DNA from: Lachnospiraceae bacterium
GTDB taxonomy: Bacteria > Bacillota > Clostridia > Lachnospirales > Lachnospiraceae
DNA length: 48,861 bases
Reading direction: 5' to 3'
NCBI GenBank assembly: GCA_910575255.1
Contig: CAJTEM010000035.1
Location: 1 to 48,861 of the forward strand
This document shows, piece after piece, positions 41,161 through 48,595 of this stretch. Made by a program: the position numbers and the translations under genes. The notes under the pieces were generated by a model. The model saw only the letters and a list, made by a program, of their open reading frames with translations. It was not told the DNA's origin and did not search any database. Within the stretch, counting starts at the first letter, position 1. The number at the start of each line of letters is the position of its first letter.

Positions 41161-41275
41161 TTTAAATATTTCAGAATGGCAGCAGGACTAAGCCTTTTTG
41201 AAAATGTCCGGCAGAAAAAGGCACTAACTACCCCTATGCGGCGTTTCCCTATAAAACCCCCACGGCATGATATTT
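41155..41275 (+). repeat. Direct repeat, copy A (next to the broken recombinase)
   Basis: About 110 bp that match 43826-43950 with few differences: GAATGGCAGCAGGACTAAGC, CTTTTTGAAAATG, GGCAGAAAAAGGC, CTAACTACCCCTATGCGGCG and TTTCCCTATAAAACCCCCAC are shared. One plus-strand frame ends NYPYAAFPYKTPTA-stop in both copies, which may be a degraded coding end. In both places the repeat ends about 46-50 bp from the recombinase stop codon. Confidence 0.75.
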
Positions 41276-41320
41276 TATGCAAAACAAAAAGGTATATACC
41301 CTCAATAGGTTTATGTGTTA

Positions 41321-41879
41321 TTATGCTATTTCTTCTTTCAATTCTTTCTTATATTTGTAGTATGTTCCTTTTGATGTGTTATGCAAATATTCCCTCAATA
41401 TCTTAGCATCGGAATATTTACCGTCAAAATCCTTTGATAAATCCCTTATAGTTTGCTTTATATGATCTGCTTTATCTGTCTTTATATTGCAACTTCCCTC
41501 TGGCCTGCCCTGCCTCTTACTTGAAGTAGCCTTACCCTCTGTCACTCGTTTAATAAGAAACTGTCTCTCATGCTCTGCCTGTTCAAACGCAAGCTGGATA
41601 TTGTCTTTCAAGTTCTCCTGCTCAAACTCTGCCACAAGTTCCAGTATTCCGTTTATGAGGTTATCCATTTTCTTATTACTGGATGATACTTTCTCTATAT
41701 GCTTTTGTGTCCGGCGTTTATATTCGTCTGTATCTATATGCCGCGTTATCTATGTCTTTGCCAGATTGCTTTTCGGATATAATGATTGCATCCCCATTGA
41801 ATCCTATAATATTGTTTATCTGCCTTTCTACTTTCTGTTGGATTGTAGAAACTCTTACATAACCGTATATTTTACACAT
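41321..41879 (-). pseudogene. Serine recombinase remnant (internal deletion and frameshift)
   Basis: The start region reads MCKIYGYVRVSTIQQKVERQ, the N-terminal catalytic beginning of a resolvase/invertase-type serine recombinase (catalytic Ser in RVST). After about 45 residues the frame breaks and a block of roughly 60 residues present in the intact homologue at 44000-44677 is missing. The C-terminal part then resumes as IDTDEYKRRTQKHIEK, ENLKDNIQLAFEQAEHERQ and the HTH end SKGTYYKYKKELKEE. It is a decayed paralogue of the intact recombinase. Confidence 0.8.
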
Positions 41880-42046
41880 AAGCCGTTCCCTCTCATTCCC
41901 TAAAACAGTTCAAAAATAATTATAAATAAATTTATACTTGTTGTTGCTGTTATTGTCAATAGAAAATGGTATATTTTAATCTATAATTTTTTTAGACTAT
42001 TCAAAAAGAAAAATAGGAAAATAATACTTGTAGGGGAATCTGGGAA

Positions 42047-42075
42047 TTGTCATAAAAGAAAGAATATGATAGAAT
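42047..42075 (+). promoter_or_regulatory. Promoter of the holin-like toxin
   Basis: TTGTCA (42047-42052), 17-bp spacer, TAGAAT (42070-42075). The leader to the ATG at 42166 is about 85 nt and contains GGTGGTAACCTCC, able to fold. Confidence 0.6.
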
Positions 42076-42165
42076 ATCAGAGAGGAACAATCGTGTTGCA
42101 AGGTGGTAACCTCCCAAAACTTCATGCCCGGTTTGCCGGAGTACATAAGAAGGGAGGTGGCGCAA

Positions 42166-42282
42166 ATGACAGCTTTTGAAATCATTTCGATTTTCATAGG
42201 TATATTAGCTTTGCTGATTGCCTTTGGTAGTTTTGTTATAGCGTTGCTTGCCTTTCTCGATAAGAGGAACAAGCGAAAATAA
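42166..42282 (+). CDS. Putative holin-like toxin (type I toxin family)
   Basis: 38 residues, too short for most gene callers. MTAFEIISIFIGILALLIAF continues into a single membrane helix and ends in a basic tail, LDKRNKRK. This is the pattern of small membrane toxins annotated as putative holin-like toxins in Firmicute mobile elements, normally silenced by an antisense RNA. AGGGAGG lies 8 bp before the ATG and a good promoter is upstream. It occupies the place that HicAB holds in the neighbouring module. An antisense promoter on the minus strand could not be identified with confidence. Confidence 0.8.
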   Translation: MTAFEIISIFIGILALLIAFGSFVIALLAFLDKRNKRK

Positions 42283-42372
42283 ATAAGCCTACCTTGTATC
42301 TTGGCGGAACAGGTAGGCTTATCGTCTAATCTTGTGAGGTCAACCACTTTGTGGGCGGTTGTTTCCTCTTTT
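42283..42372 (+). terminator. Two hairpins after the toxin gene
   Basis: ATAAGCCTACC (42283-42293) pairs exactly with GGTAGGCTTAT (42312-42322), starting right after the stop codon. A second stem CAACC...GGTTG (42341-42361) is followed by TTTCCTCTTTT. The second is the better terminator; the first may be a target for antisense RNA pairing. Confidence 0.6.
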
Positions 42373-42416
42373 GTATCTATAATATAGCATAATCCCCGGA
42401 TAAATTCAAGAAAAAA

Positions 42417-42483
42417 TTCCGTTAATGCAAACCGTTAGGGAAGTAATAGACTGCTGCCCTCTGTGGCTCTATGGGCTTGAAAT
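42417..42483 (-). pseudogene. 3'-end fragment of the 116-codon gene found intact at 45579-45929
   Basis: 67 bp align with 45574-45640 with five substitutions. On the minus strand the fragment encodes FKPIEPQRAAVYYFPNGLH-stop, matching FKPVEPQRAVVYYFPNGLH of the intact gene. Homology stops abruptly upstream. It marks the edge of a second, older copy of the recombinase-toxin module. Confidence 0.8.
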
Positions 42484-42514
42484 GCAGATGCCCTTTATTC
42501 ATTCCAAAAAGAAA

Positions 42515-42548
42515 CCGCTACCCTCCTACTTTGGGTAACGGCATTTTT
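42515..42548. terminator. Bidirectional terminator-like stem
   Basis: CCGCTACCC (42515-42523) pairs with GGGTAACGG (42533-42541) with one mismatch. T runs follow on both strands (ATTTTTAT to the right; TTTCTTTTT on the minus strand). Confidence 0.6.
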
Positions 42549-42605
42549 ATGTTTAGCATTTGTCTATTACCATATGTCTATTATCTGTCTATTACGTGGC
42601 AAAAT

Positions 42606-42646
42606 TAAGGGCTTCCGCTGACAACTCACATCAACGGAAACCCTTA
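42606..42646. terminator. Long stem downstream of the sigma-like gene
   Basis: TAAGGG-TTCCG-TGA and TCA-CGGAA-CCCTTA arms pair with three mismatched positions around a 9-nt loop. It may end the sigma-factor transcript. To its right, 42661-42725 has a minus-strand frame LTVSIEEAAKAGKF-stop that resembles the start of an excisionase-like HTH protein, but it is only a remnant; nothing else is seen up to 42787. Confidence 0.45.
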
Positions 42647-42787
42647 TAAATACACTATTTCTTAGAACTTCCCGGCCTTAGCTGCTTCCTCGATCGAAAC
42701 TGTCAGCCTTGATTTTATAGGGTTTTAAGGGCCATTTGTGTGCTACTTGTGTGTAACGCACCTAAATTTTTATCTATTTTTGAACAC

Positions 42788-43716
42788 TTACAGACACTTC
42801 CTTTTTCTCTGCTCAGGCATAATTTCTACCTGTCTTTTATGCTTTTCATATTCTGCCTGTAATTCTGCCCTGCGTAAAGCGATATACTCTACCGTAGAAG
42901 TAAACCCATGCTCATTAAATTTATTCATGCTGTTTCTGTATGCCCCAGCTTCCACAATATCAAATTTTTCTAATAACTCACGCTTTGCCTTTCCTTTCCG
43001 TAGCCGCCGCAGTCCTTTTTCCTTTATCTGGCGTATTCTGTCTATGGTTATGCCCTGTTCTCCGGCTACTGCTTCCATTGTCCGGTTATTTATAAATATC
43101 TCTTTTATTATGCTGTTCTTTCTGTCGCTTGTATAACGCTCCACAATGCACCATAATTGGCTTTTAGAGTGTTCGGCATACATTTTATTGTTTCATCTTC
43201 AGGGATAAAACCGGCTTGTATGGTATCGGAAAGTGTCAAACTGTAATCGTCTGCTAAAGGGGTATCTAAACTGGCTACCCCTTGCATCTGTATTTTCAAT
43301 TCCGGCAGCAGTCCTACAGGTACACGCATTTTATCAGCTATTTCATTATCTGTCGGCATTCTGCCTAATTCCTGTTCTAACTCCTGTACGGTTTTCTTGT
43401 AACGTGCTATTTTCTGCCTTGTGTGGCTCGGTATTCGCACTGTAGAGCCGCATTTTTCAAGATACCGCTGTACTGACTGCCTTATCCAGTATTCCGCATA
43501 AGTCATAAACCGCACATTTGCAGACGTTTCATAATGCTGTACCGCTTCCCACAATCCAAAATAGGATTCCTGCACTAAGTCCTCCATAGGCTCATAGGCG
43601 GCATATGGTTTTATGAATTTCTTAATCAATGGCAGATTGCTTTCATACAGTAATTGCATATAATCCGTTACAGAATAACCGTTCCTAATTTCAGAAACAA
43701 TTTGCTCATTCGTCAT
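42788..43716 (-). pseudogene. Sigma-70-family factor split by a frameshift between regions 3 and 4
   Basis: The first frame (43716 to 43108) encodes region 2 (EPMEDLVQESYFGLWEAVQH, FMTYAEYWIRQSVQRYLE) and a region-3-like part (RIPSHTRQKIARYKK, LGRMPTDNEIADKM), then loses its logic after PEDETIK. The second frame (43183 to 42788) begins MYAEHSKSQLWCIVERYTSD and encodes region 4 (TMEAVAGEQGITIDRIRQIK, EKGLRRLRKG) plus a basic tail. Adding one A at the AAAATG around 43183 fuses them seamlessly. Either a one-base deletion inactivated the gene, or region 4 is translated from its own ATG at the break. Likely a regulator of the mobile element. Confidence 0.7.
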
Positions 43717-43763
43717 TGCAACGCACCTACCCCTTTGCTATAATTTGAGTAGATGCAGGATAT

Positions 43764-43801
43764 AAAGAGAAGTCAGCCCACAAAAGCAATGACTTCTCTT
43801 T
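43764..43801. terminator. 12-bp inverted repeat upstream of the sigma-like gene
   Basis: AAAGAGAAGTCA (43764-43775) pairs exactly with TGACTTCTCTTT (43790-43801), followed on the plus strand by TATTTTATC. No plus-strand gene feeds into it, so it may instead limit read-through from the recombinase or act as an operator. Confidence 0.5.
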
Positions 43802-43825
43802 TATTTTATCACAAAACCGCCTTTT

Positions 43826-43950
43826 TGCATATTTTAAAAATATTTTGAATGGCAACAGGACTAAGCCTTTTTGAAAATGCTCGGCAGAAAAAGGCGCTAA
43901 CTACCCCTATGCGGCGTTTCCCTATAAAACCCCCACCGCATGATATTTAG
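43826..43950 (+). repeat. Direct repeat, copy B (next to the intact recombinase)
   Basis: Matches copy A at 41155-41275 over about 110 bp, including GGACTAAGCCTTTTTGAAAA and CTAACTACCCCTATGCGGCG. It ends 50 bp from the stop codon of the intact recombinase; copy A ends 46 bp from that of the broken one. Confidence 0.75.
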
Positions 43951-43999
43951 AACAAAAACAAAAGACAGCAGTCCATTATGAACCCTGCCTAAACAATCC

Positions 44000-44677
44000 T
44001 TATTCTGCTTTCAATTCTCTCTTATATTTATAGAATGTATTTCTTGCAAGCCCTATCAGCTTCATGCAATCCGCATCTGACAATGCACCATTAAAATCCT
44101 TGCTGTGTTTCTGTATCTGCTTCTTTGCTTCAATAGATTTCTTTGTTGTCAGCTTTGCCCCCTGCTTCTGTCCGATCTGCTTACCGTTTAATCTCGCTGT
44201 TTCTATACCCTCTTTTGTCCTCTGGTGCAAGTCCTGTACTTCTTTCTCCGACTGCTCAAAAGCAAGCTGTATCTGTTCCTTTGCAAGCGACATAAGGTAC
44301 TTATTCACGCCCTCTAAGATAAAGTCAACATTTGTTCCGGTCATTGATATATTGCTTTCTAATGCTTTCTTATATGTGCTTGTGTTGATATGCGGCTCTT
44401 TCAGAAATACAAGCTCTATGCCCTTATTATATAATTCCTCATACAGACAAAAACCCTCATCCGCATTCCTGCTCATTCGTGATACACTATCAAAGATAAT
44501 AGTATCTCCTGCTTTGGCTTTCTTATACAGCTTATTCCATTCTGGTCTGTCCTGCTTTGTTCCTGTATATACTTCCTGTATTATCACAGCCTTATCATAA
44601 CTGCCCTTAATATTTCTAATCTGCCTGTCAATACTCTGCTGTTTTGTACTTATCCGGCAATATCCATACACACACAT
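44000..44677 (-). CDS. Serine site-specific recombinase (resolvase/invertase family)
   Basis: 225 residues. N-terminal catalytic domain: VYGYCRISTKQQSIDRQIRN with the catalytic Ser in RIST, then YTGTKQDRPEWNKLYKKAKA, GDTIIFDSVSRMSRNADEGF and the ELVFLKEPHI strand. A long helix with QIQLAFEQSEKEVQ and a C-terminal helix-turn-helix (LSDADCMKLIGLARNTFYKY) follow. Start at 44677 has GAGAGGG 8 bp upstream; an in-frame upstream start is less well supported. Likely a resolvase or invertase of the element rather than a large serine integrase. Divergent from hicA; its promoter is at 44734-44762. Confidence 0.92.
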   Translation of the reverse strand: MCVYGYCRISTKQQSIDRQIRNIKGSYDKAVIIQEVYTGTKQDRPEWNKLYKKAKAGDTIIFDSVSRMSRNADEGFCLYEELYNKGIELVFLKEPHINTSTYKKALESNISMTGTNVDFILEGVNKYLMSLAKEQIQLAFEQSEKEVQDLHQRTKEGIETARLNGKQIGQKQGAKLTTKKSIEAKKQIQKHSKDFNGALSDADCMKLIGLARNTFYKYKRELKAE

Positions 44678-44733
44678 AATCAATGCCCTCTCTTTCAGTA
44701 TCACTTCTATCGTTCGTCTTTTTTGATACTTCT

Positions 44734-44762
44734 ATTTTACTTCTTATTATTGTTGTTGTCAA
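44734..44762 (-). promoter_or_regulatory. Promoter of the serine recombinase
   Basis: Minus-strand TTGACA (44757-44762), 17-bp spacer, TAAAAT (44734-44739). Confidence 0.7.
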
Positions 44763-44836
44763 TAACTTTTAATACTTTTTTATCATACATTACTTTTGAT
44801 ACTAAACAGATATAGAAACAATACTTTATTTTGATA

Positions 44837-44865
44837 TTGACATATAGTACTATATATGATACTAT
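44837..44865 (+). promoter_or_regulatory. Promoter and operator-like palindrome of hicAB
   Basis: TTGACA (44837-44842), 17-bp spacer, TACTAT (44860-44865). ATAGTA (44844-44849) and TACTAT (44860-44865) are inverted copies inside the promoter, giving a site that HicB could bind for auto-repression. Confidence 0.65.
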
Positions 44866-44889
44866 AGTGTGAGAAAGGAGATAATCACA

Positions 44890-45117
44890 GTGCCAAACGT
44901 AAAAAAGCTAATTGAAAAAATGAAGCAACAGCCAAATGGAATGCGGCCAGAAGAAATAGACAAAGTTTTAGCAGCATACGGCTATATTCCGGCAAGACAA
45001 AAAGGAAGCCATAAGCATTATCTGAATAAAGAAACTGGGGATTTGATAACAATAAAACAAGAAAATCCATTAAAAAAGGCTTATGTCGTAGATGTTCTGA
45101 ATAGGATAGGGGAATAA
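44890..45117 (+). CDS. hicA: HicA-type mRNA interferase toxin
   Basis: 75 residues. GTG start at 44890, chosen because AAAGGAG lies 10 bp upstream; an in-frame GTG at 44869 would lack a site. dsRBD-like HicA fold with LIEKMKQQPN and the catalytic His in RQKGSHKHYLN. Toxin first and antitoxin second, the usual hicAB order. It should cleave mRNA when HicB is degraded. Function in stabilising the mobile element is inferred from context. Confidence 0.9.
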   Translation: MPNVKKLIEKMKQQPNGMRPEEIDKVLAAYGYIPARQKGSHKHYLNKETGDLITIKQENPLKKAYVVDVLNRIGE

Positions 45118-45164
45118 TCCCCTTATCCTGGCATAACATAACAAGCAGAAAGGAGCAGGAAAGC

Positions 45165-45509
45165 ATGGAAGTTAAAGATTATATGAAATTGCCCTATACA
45201 AGATTAGTACAGGAAATGAACGATGAAAGCGGACACTATTTCTATGGCAGAATTTTGGAACTTGACGGATGCCAAAGCACCAGTGATACACTTGAAGAAT
45301 TGTATGAAAGCCTTAATGAAGCAATGGAAGGATATATCGAAACAAAAATAGAAAACAATCTCTCTATACCAATTCCAGAAACACCAAACAATTACAGCGG
45401 TAAGTTTGTTGTAAGGCTTCCAAAATCTTTGCATCAAAGATTAGCCATTGAAGCAGAAAAAGAGGGTGTAAGTCTTAATCAGTTAGCATTATACAAGTTG
45501 GCGCTTTAA
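45165..45509 (+). CDS. hicB: HicB-type antitoxin
   Basis: 114 residues. The N-terminal partial RNase-H-like fold (GHYFYGRILELDGCQSTSDT, LEELYESLNEAMEGYIE) neutralises HicA. The C-terminal ribbon-helix-helix part (GKFVVRLPKSLHQRLAIEAE, SLNQLALYKLAL) is for DNA binding. AAAGGAGCAGGAAAGC precedes the ATG; gap to hicA is 47 bp. A terminator follows at 45524-45557. Confidence 0.9.
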   Translation: MEVKDYMKLPYTRLVQEMNDESGHYFYGRILELDGCQSTSDTLEELYESLNEAMEGYIETKIENNLSIPIPETPNNYSGKFVVRLPKSLHQRLAIEAEKEGVSLNQLALYKLAL

Positions 45510-45523
45510 TATATGATACGCAC

Positions 45524-45557
45524 AAGGCAGGGAATCATCAACGCCCTGCCTTTGCTT
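45524..45557 (+). terminator. Terminator of hicAB
   Basis: AAGGCAGGG (45524-45532) pairs exactly with CCCTGCCTT (45544-45552), followed by TGCTTATATCTTTT. It lies 14 bp after the hicB stop. Confidence 0.75.
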
Positions 45558-45578
45558 ATATCTTTTAAATAATTTCCG

Positions 45579-45929
45579 TTAATGCAAACCGTTAGGAAAG
45601 TAATAAACTACTGCCCTCTGTGGCTCTACAGGCTTGAAATACTCGTCCGGGTTTTCTCCGGCTTCTATCAATTCCTTTCTGCATTGCTCTATCCGCTGTA
45701 AAAGTTCTTCCCGGCTCTCACCGGTTATCGCCATCACATCATCTAAAGAGAAATACTCATGCTCATTAAATGCGGATGCAAGGCTCATCCTCAAACCGCT
45801 GTAGATAGCTTCTAATGACAAATCATAGTTCTGTATGCCATCATCTATAATCGGTTCTAATTCTGCTCTGGTAACGCCATATTTGCCATAATTCGCAAGC
45901 AGATTGTTTATAAGTGTGTCCTTATCCAT
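45579..45929 (-). CDS. Unknown 116-residue protein of the mobile block
   Basis: I do not recognise a family. The protein is mainly helical and acidic, with a possible helix-turn-helix-like stretch in SLDDVMAITGESREELLQRI. GAGGTAGATCACATT precedes the ATG. Its final 57 bp are duplicated at 42417-42483, where they flank the holin-like toxin in the same way as they flank hicAB here. The 3' end therefore marks the border at which the recombinase-toxin modules were joined. It is the last gene of a minus-strand cluster that begins near 48595. Confidence 0.65.
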   Translation of the reverse strand: MDKDTLINNLLANYGKYGVTRAELEPIIDDGIQNYDLSLEAIYSGLRMSLASAFNEHEYFSLDDVMAITGESREELLQRIEQCRKELIEAGENPDEYFKPVEPQRAVVYYFPNGLH

Positions 45930-45953
45930 AATGTGATCTACCTCGTTTTCTCT

Positions 45954-46424
45954 TTATCGTCCAAACAGAGCCATATTTTCAGCTATCGCCTTATGCCTTG
46001 CCCTTATGTCTGGAATTGCCAAAATTTCACTGCGTTTTTTCTTTTCTTCTAACCGCTTAATATCTTGCTTTTTCGCTGGATTTTTACGTCCAAAACCCGC
46101 TCCCATCTGTTCAGCATAATAGGCATATCTTTCAGGATTGTTTCGCCTGAATTTAAAAAGTATACTATTTTCCCCACATCTTAATGCTTTTATAAAATCC
46201 TCATAGCTTGTAATCTTCTTTTCGCCCATTGTATCTACCTCGCTGTTTGTGTGTTCAGGCTGTTTTATTCGTCCAGAACAAATTCCACAATAAAAATCCC
46301 ATAGCTTACTTGAAATTTCTTCCCCTATTTCTGCAAGCCGCTTTTCCCTTTCTTTCGTGTTTGGCGGTGCGGAATATACATAATTGTATATTTTTACCAT
46401 GCGCTCATATTCTGCTTGATTCAT
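45954..46424 (-). CDS. Unknown small protein, paralogue of the next upstream gene
   Basis: 156 residues, no known domain recognised. The N-terminal part (YNYVYSAPPNTKEREKRLAE) and the middle (KKITSYEDFIKAL ... FRRNNPERYAYYAEQMG) line up in order with the protein at 46439-46825. A Lys/Glu-rich tail follows. GGAGGG precedes the ATG. It lies 14 bp downstream of its paralogue, suggesting local duplication and divergence within the element. Confidence 0.65.
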   Translation of the reverse strand: MNQAEYERMVKIYNYVYSAPPNTKEREKRLAEIGEEISSKLWDFYCGICSGRIKQPEHTNSEVDTMGEKKITSYEDFIKALRCGENSILFKFRRNNPERYAYYAEQMGAGFGRKNPAKKQDIKRLEEKKKRSEILAIPDIRARHKAIAENMALFGR

Positions 46425-46438
46425 ATAAATTTTCCCTC

Positions 46439-46825
46439 CTACCTAAAGCTATATGGTTTATTTTTGAATGTGTTTTCAGTAAATCGTGATTTTCGTTCTG
46501 CTTCTCTTTCTTTTCCATATCTATCACTATACTGCCTGTACAATTCCCGGTTCTCTTTAGCAAATTGTGACAACTCCTGAAGCTGTCCTTTGCAATCATT
46601 GTTCATTATTTTCTTATATTGTGCATAGGTCATAGTTTCGTTTCCCTCCTGTTTCATTTCCTCAATATCCTGTCTTGTGATACGCCCAAGCATATAATCC
46701 TTTTCAAGATTGAATACCGCCGTCCTATCCGATTCACTCAATTCAGAATAGGCTTGCTCTCGCTCTGGACTATTCCTAGGTGTGCTAAATACTTTATTGT
46801 GTAGTTCTGCTATTCGTGCGTCCAT
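46439..46825 (-). CDS. Unknown small protein, paralogue of the downstream gene
   Basis: 128 residues. Shared pattern with 45954-46424: LHNKVFSTPRNSPEREQAYS near the start, then MLGRITRQDIEE, then ETMTYAQYKKIM and ENRELYRQYSDRYGKERE. No catalytic motif is seen. GAGGTATCAAT precedes the ATG. It may be a structural or regulatory protein of the phage-like block. Confidence 0.65.
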   Translation of the reverse strand: MDARIAELHNKVFSTPRNSPEREQAYSELSESDRTAVFNLEKDYMLGRITRQDIEEMKQEGNETMTYAQYKKIMNNDCKGQLQELSQFAKENRELYRQYSDRYGKEREAERKSRFTENTFKNKPYSFR

Positions 46826-46874
46826 ATTGATACCTCATTCTTTCTTTATGATAATTTTTATTGTTACCTCAAAA

Positions 46875-47135
46875 TCACTTATCCGGCAGATATGCAATCG
46901 GATAGCCTTTCACTTCCAATCCGTAAAACCGCTTCAAATCGTCTGACATACGCCTTTTCAATAATGACATTTCGGGATAAATTCTTCTAAGCGTTGCACG
47001 CACTATGTATAAGGAAATATTGTATTTCTCACATATCATAGTGCAGATTTCAGTTTCAAGAACATATCCCTGCTGCCTAACCACGCTTAAAACCTCATTT
47101 CGCAGGATTTCTTCAACATATACTTTAAAACTCAT
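46875..47135 (-). CDS. Unknown small, possibly winged-helix protein
   Basis: 86 residues from the ATG at 47135, chosen over 47150 because GGGAGGG lies just upstream of it. The sequence VLSVVRQQGYVLETEICTMI and SLYIVRATLRRIYPEMSLLK could be a winged helix, but this is not certain. It overlaps the end of the terminase-like gene by 11 bp, so the two are translationally linked. Confidence 0.6.
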   Translation of the reverse strand: MSFKVYVEEILRNEVLSVVRQQGYVLETEICTMICEKYNISLYIVRATLRRIYPEMSLLKRRMSDDLKRFYGLEVKGYPIAYLPDK

Positions 47136-47781
47136 CTTTTCCCTCCCCATAATCCAGTTTCATTCCCAATTTTGGTAAATCCTCGCTCTGTAGAGTTGCA
47201 GGTTCTCCCAGTTTTGGCAGTTCGGCAGCAGTTAATACCCTGCGTTCCGGCTGGTCTATCGTTCCGAACTTAAATTCCTGCTCATTGCTCCATTTTGTAT
47301 TATTAGCATTGTTAAGCCAGTAGATGGTTCCGGCATTATTTCTGTTTTCACCAAGTTTTTCTTCATAAAATGTTTCTATCAGACTGTAAGCCCTTTGTAA
47401 AATATCAAAACCCTCTGTAGCAACAATCCGTTTATAATCTGGATTTGTTCGGCTATAGGCTTTCCCATCTGAATTAACGCCCTTAACATAATCAAGCAAT
47501 GTCTGTTTATCAATTCCCAAACATAATGCAAGGCCGGATTTTGTAGGATTACGCACCCATGTAGTAACCTTTTCCTGCGTATCTTCATCAAGAACCACTT
47601 TTACACAGCTATTAAAATAGTCTATAACCTTTCTCATTACTTCTTCTCGCGTCAACACAGTTCCATCACCTCCCTGTAAAATCAGCTCCATCTGGTTTAA
47701 GCTGAATGTCACACCGCCAGATTTCTTTAAATCTTCCCATTGCCGCACCATAAAACGCTTCTTTTCTTCAATATCACTCAT
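47125..47781 (-). CDS. Small terminase subunit-like protein (P22 gp3-type DNA packaging)
   Basis: 218 residues. The order of motifs fits phage DNA-packaging gp3-like proteins: VMRKVIDYFNSC, then a helix-turn-helix-like part PTKSGLALCLGIDKQTLLDY, then ILQRAYSLIETFYEEKLGEN, and NAGTIYWLNNANNTKW near residue 150-165, followed by an extended C-terminal tail. Small terminases recognise phage DNA for packaging. An HNH gene is immediately upstream, as in many phages, but no large terminase follows on the minus strand; small unknown genes occur instead. That suggests a satellite or a prophage remnant. Confidence 0.7.
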   Translation of the reverse strand: MSDIEEKKRFMVRQWEDLKKSGGVTFSLNQMELILQGGDGTVLTREEVMRKVIDYFNSCVKVVLDEDTQEKVTTWVRNPTKSGLALCLGIDKQTLLDYVKGVNSDGKAYSRTNPDYKRIVATEGFDILQRAYSLIETFYEEKLGENRNNAGTIYWLNNANNTKWSNEQEFKFGTIDQPERRVLTAAELPKLGEPATLQSEDLPKLGMKLDYGEGKDEF

Positions 47782-47845
47782 ACTATCCCTACTTTCTGCA
47801 TATTTACCTTTTTATAATTTGTACACATGCGATGTACTTGAATTT

Positions 47846-48142
47846 TTACGCCCTTGCAACTACTTCTTTATCCTCCCATGAACGAAGTCTCCGATAATAT
47901 TTATGGATTTTTTTGTGGCATCCGGGACAGAGTGAAACGAGATCACTCATAGGTTCGTTTCCAAGATTGGAATAACAGATATGGTGAACCTGCAAAACAG
48001 GCGTTACACCGTCTTTTTGCAATCCGTTTGGCCTACCGCACATGACACAACGGTTATCGTCAAGCTGTAGGCGTTCTTCCCTCTTTGCCGACCATGCGTC
48101 CGACTTCATGTAGCTGCTATATTCCTTACTGTGTTTTCGCAT
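47846..48142 (-). CDS. HNH endonuclease
   Basis: 98 residues. HNH core: CVMCGRP (first zinc pair), VLQVHHICYSNLG (catalytic His pair), DLVSLCPGCHKKIH (second zinc pair and final His). Phage HNH proteins next to terminase genes assist DNA packaging; the neighbouring small terminase supports that role. GAGGAAAA precedes the ATG, and the gene overlaps the upstream one by 17 bp. Confidence 0.9.
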   Translation of the reverse strand: MRKHSKEYSSYMKSDAWSAKREERLQLDDNRCVMCGRPNGLQKDGVTPVLQVHHICYSNLGNEPMSDLVSLCPGCHKKIHKYYRRLRSWEDKEVVARA

Positions 48143-48365
48143 TTTTCCTCAACTCCTTTGCTTTCCGCTCAAATTCATAAATAACTGCCAAAATCAAAGC
48201 AATAGCAAACTTATCATTGTTATATTTCTTTGATAGTTCGCCGGATTCACTAACGACATTTTCCCAATAAATATCCTCGTCACTCACATCCACATATTTC
48301 TTAAAGTAACGCCAGCAATCCGTAAATAAGTTATAAATACGTCTTAATTCTTCATCACTCACCAT
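48126..48365 (-). CDS. Unknown small acidic protein
   Basis: 79 residues from the ATG at 48365 (GGAGG 7 bp upstream). All-helical by composition, with YNLFTDCWRYFKKYVDVSDE and FAIALILAVIYEFERKAKEL. I recognise no family. It overlaps the upstream gene by 1 bp (TGATG) and the HNH gene by 17 bp, so it belongs to the same operon. Confidence 0.6.
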   Translation of the reverse strand: MVSDEELRRIYNLFTDCWRYFKKYVDVSDEDIYWENVVSESGELSKKYNNDKFAIALILAVIYEFERKAKELRKNAKTQ

Positions 48366-48595
48366 CACAAAACCTCCATGCATTTTCTTTTCAATAGTTG
48401 ATACGTTTCTGAATATTCGTTCCGTTCCTGCGGATATGCTCTGATGTGTCTTTCAAAATCTTCCTGCATGACAGAAAGCATATTATTTCTCTGCTCTATC
48501 GTCCTGATTCTTGAAATCGGCTCTCTGTATCTGTGATAAAACATTGATACCTCACAACTGCACTTTGGGACATCTGCCAACTGAATAATACCCAT
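48365..48595 (-). CDS. Unknown small protein at the start of the phage-like cluster
   Basis: 76 residues, basic, with a QRNNMLSVMQEDFERHIRAY helical stretch and two Cys near the N-terminus (CSC). GAGAGG precedes the ATG by 10 bp. It is the first gene seen of the minus-strand cluster 48595 to 45579. No family recognised. Confidence 0.55.
   Translation of the reverse strand: MGIIQLADVPKCSCEVSMFYHRYREPISRIRTIEQRNNMLSVMQEDFERHIRAYPQERNEYSETYQLLKRKCMEVL

Noticed and set aside
41997-42347. Minus-strand frame opposite the holin-like toxin
   Set aside because: Antisense shadow without a ribosome binding site; an antisense RNA is more likely than a protein.
42661-42725. Excisionase-like HTH gene (LTVSIEEAAKAGKF)
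   Set aside because: Only about 14 recognisable residues before a stop and no start codon in frame; at most a remnant.
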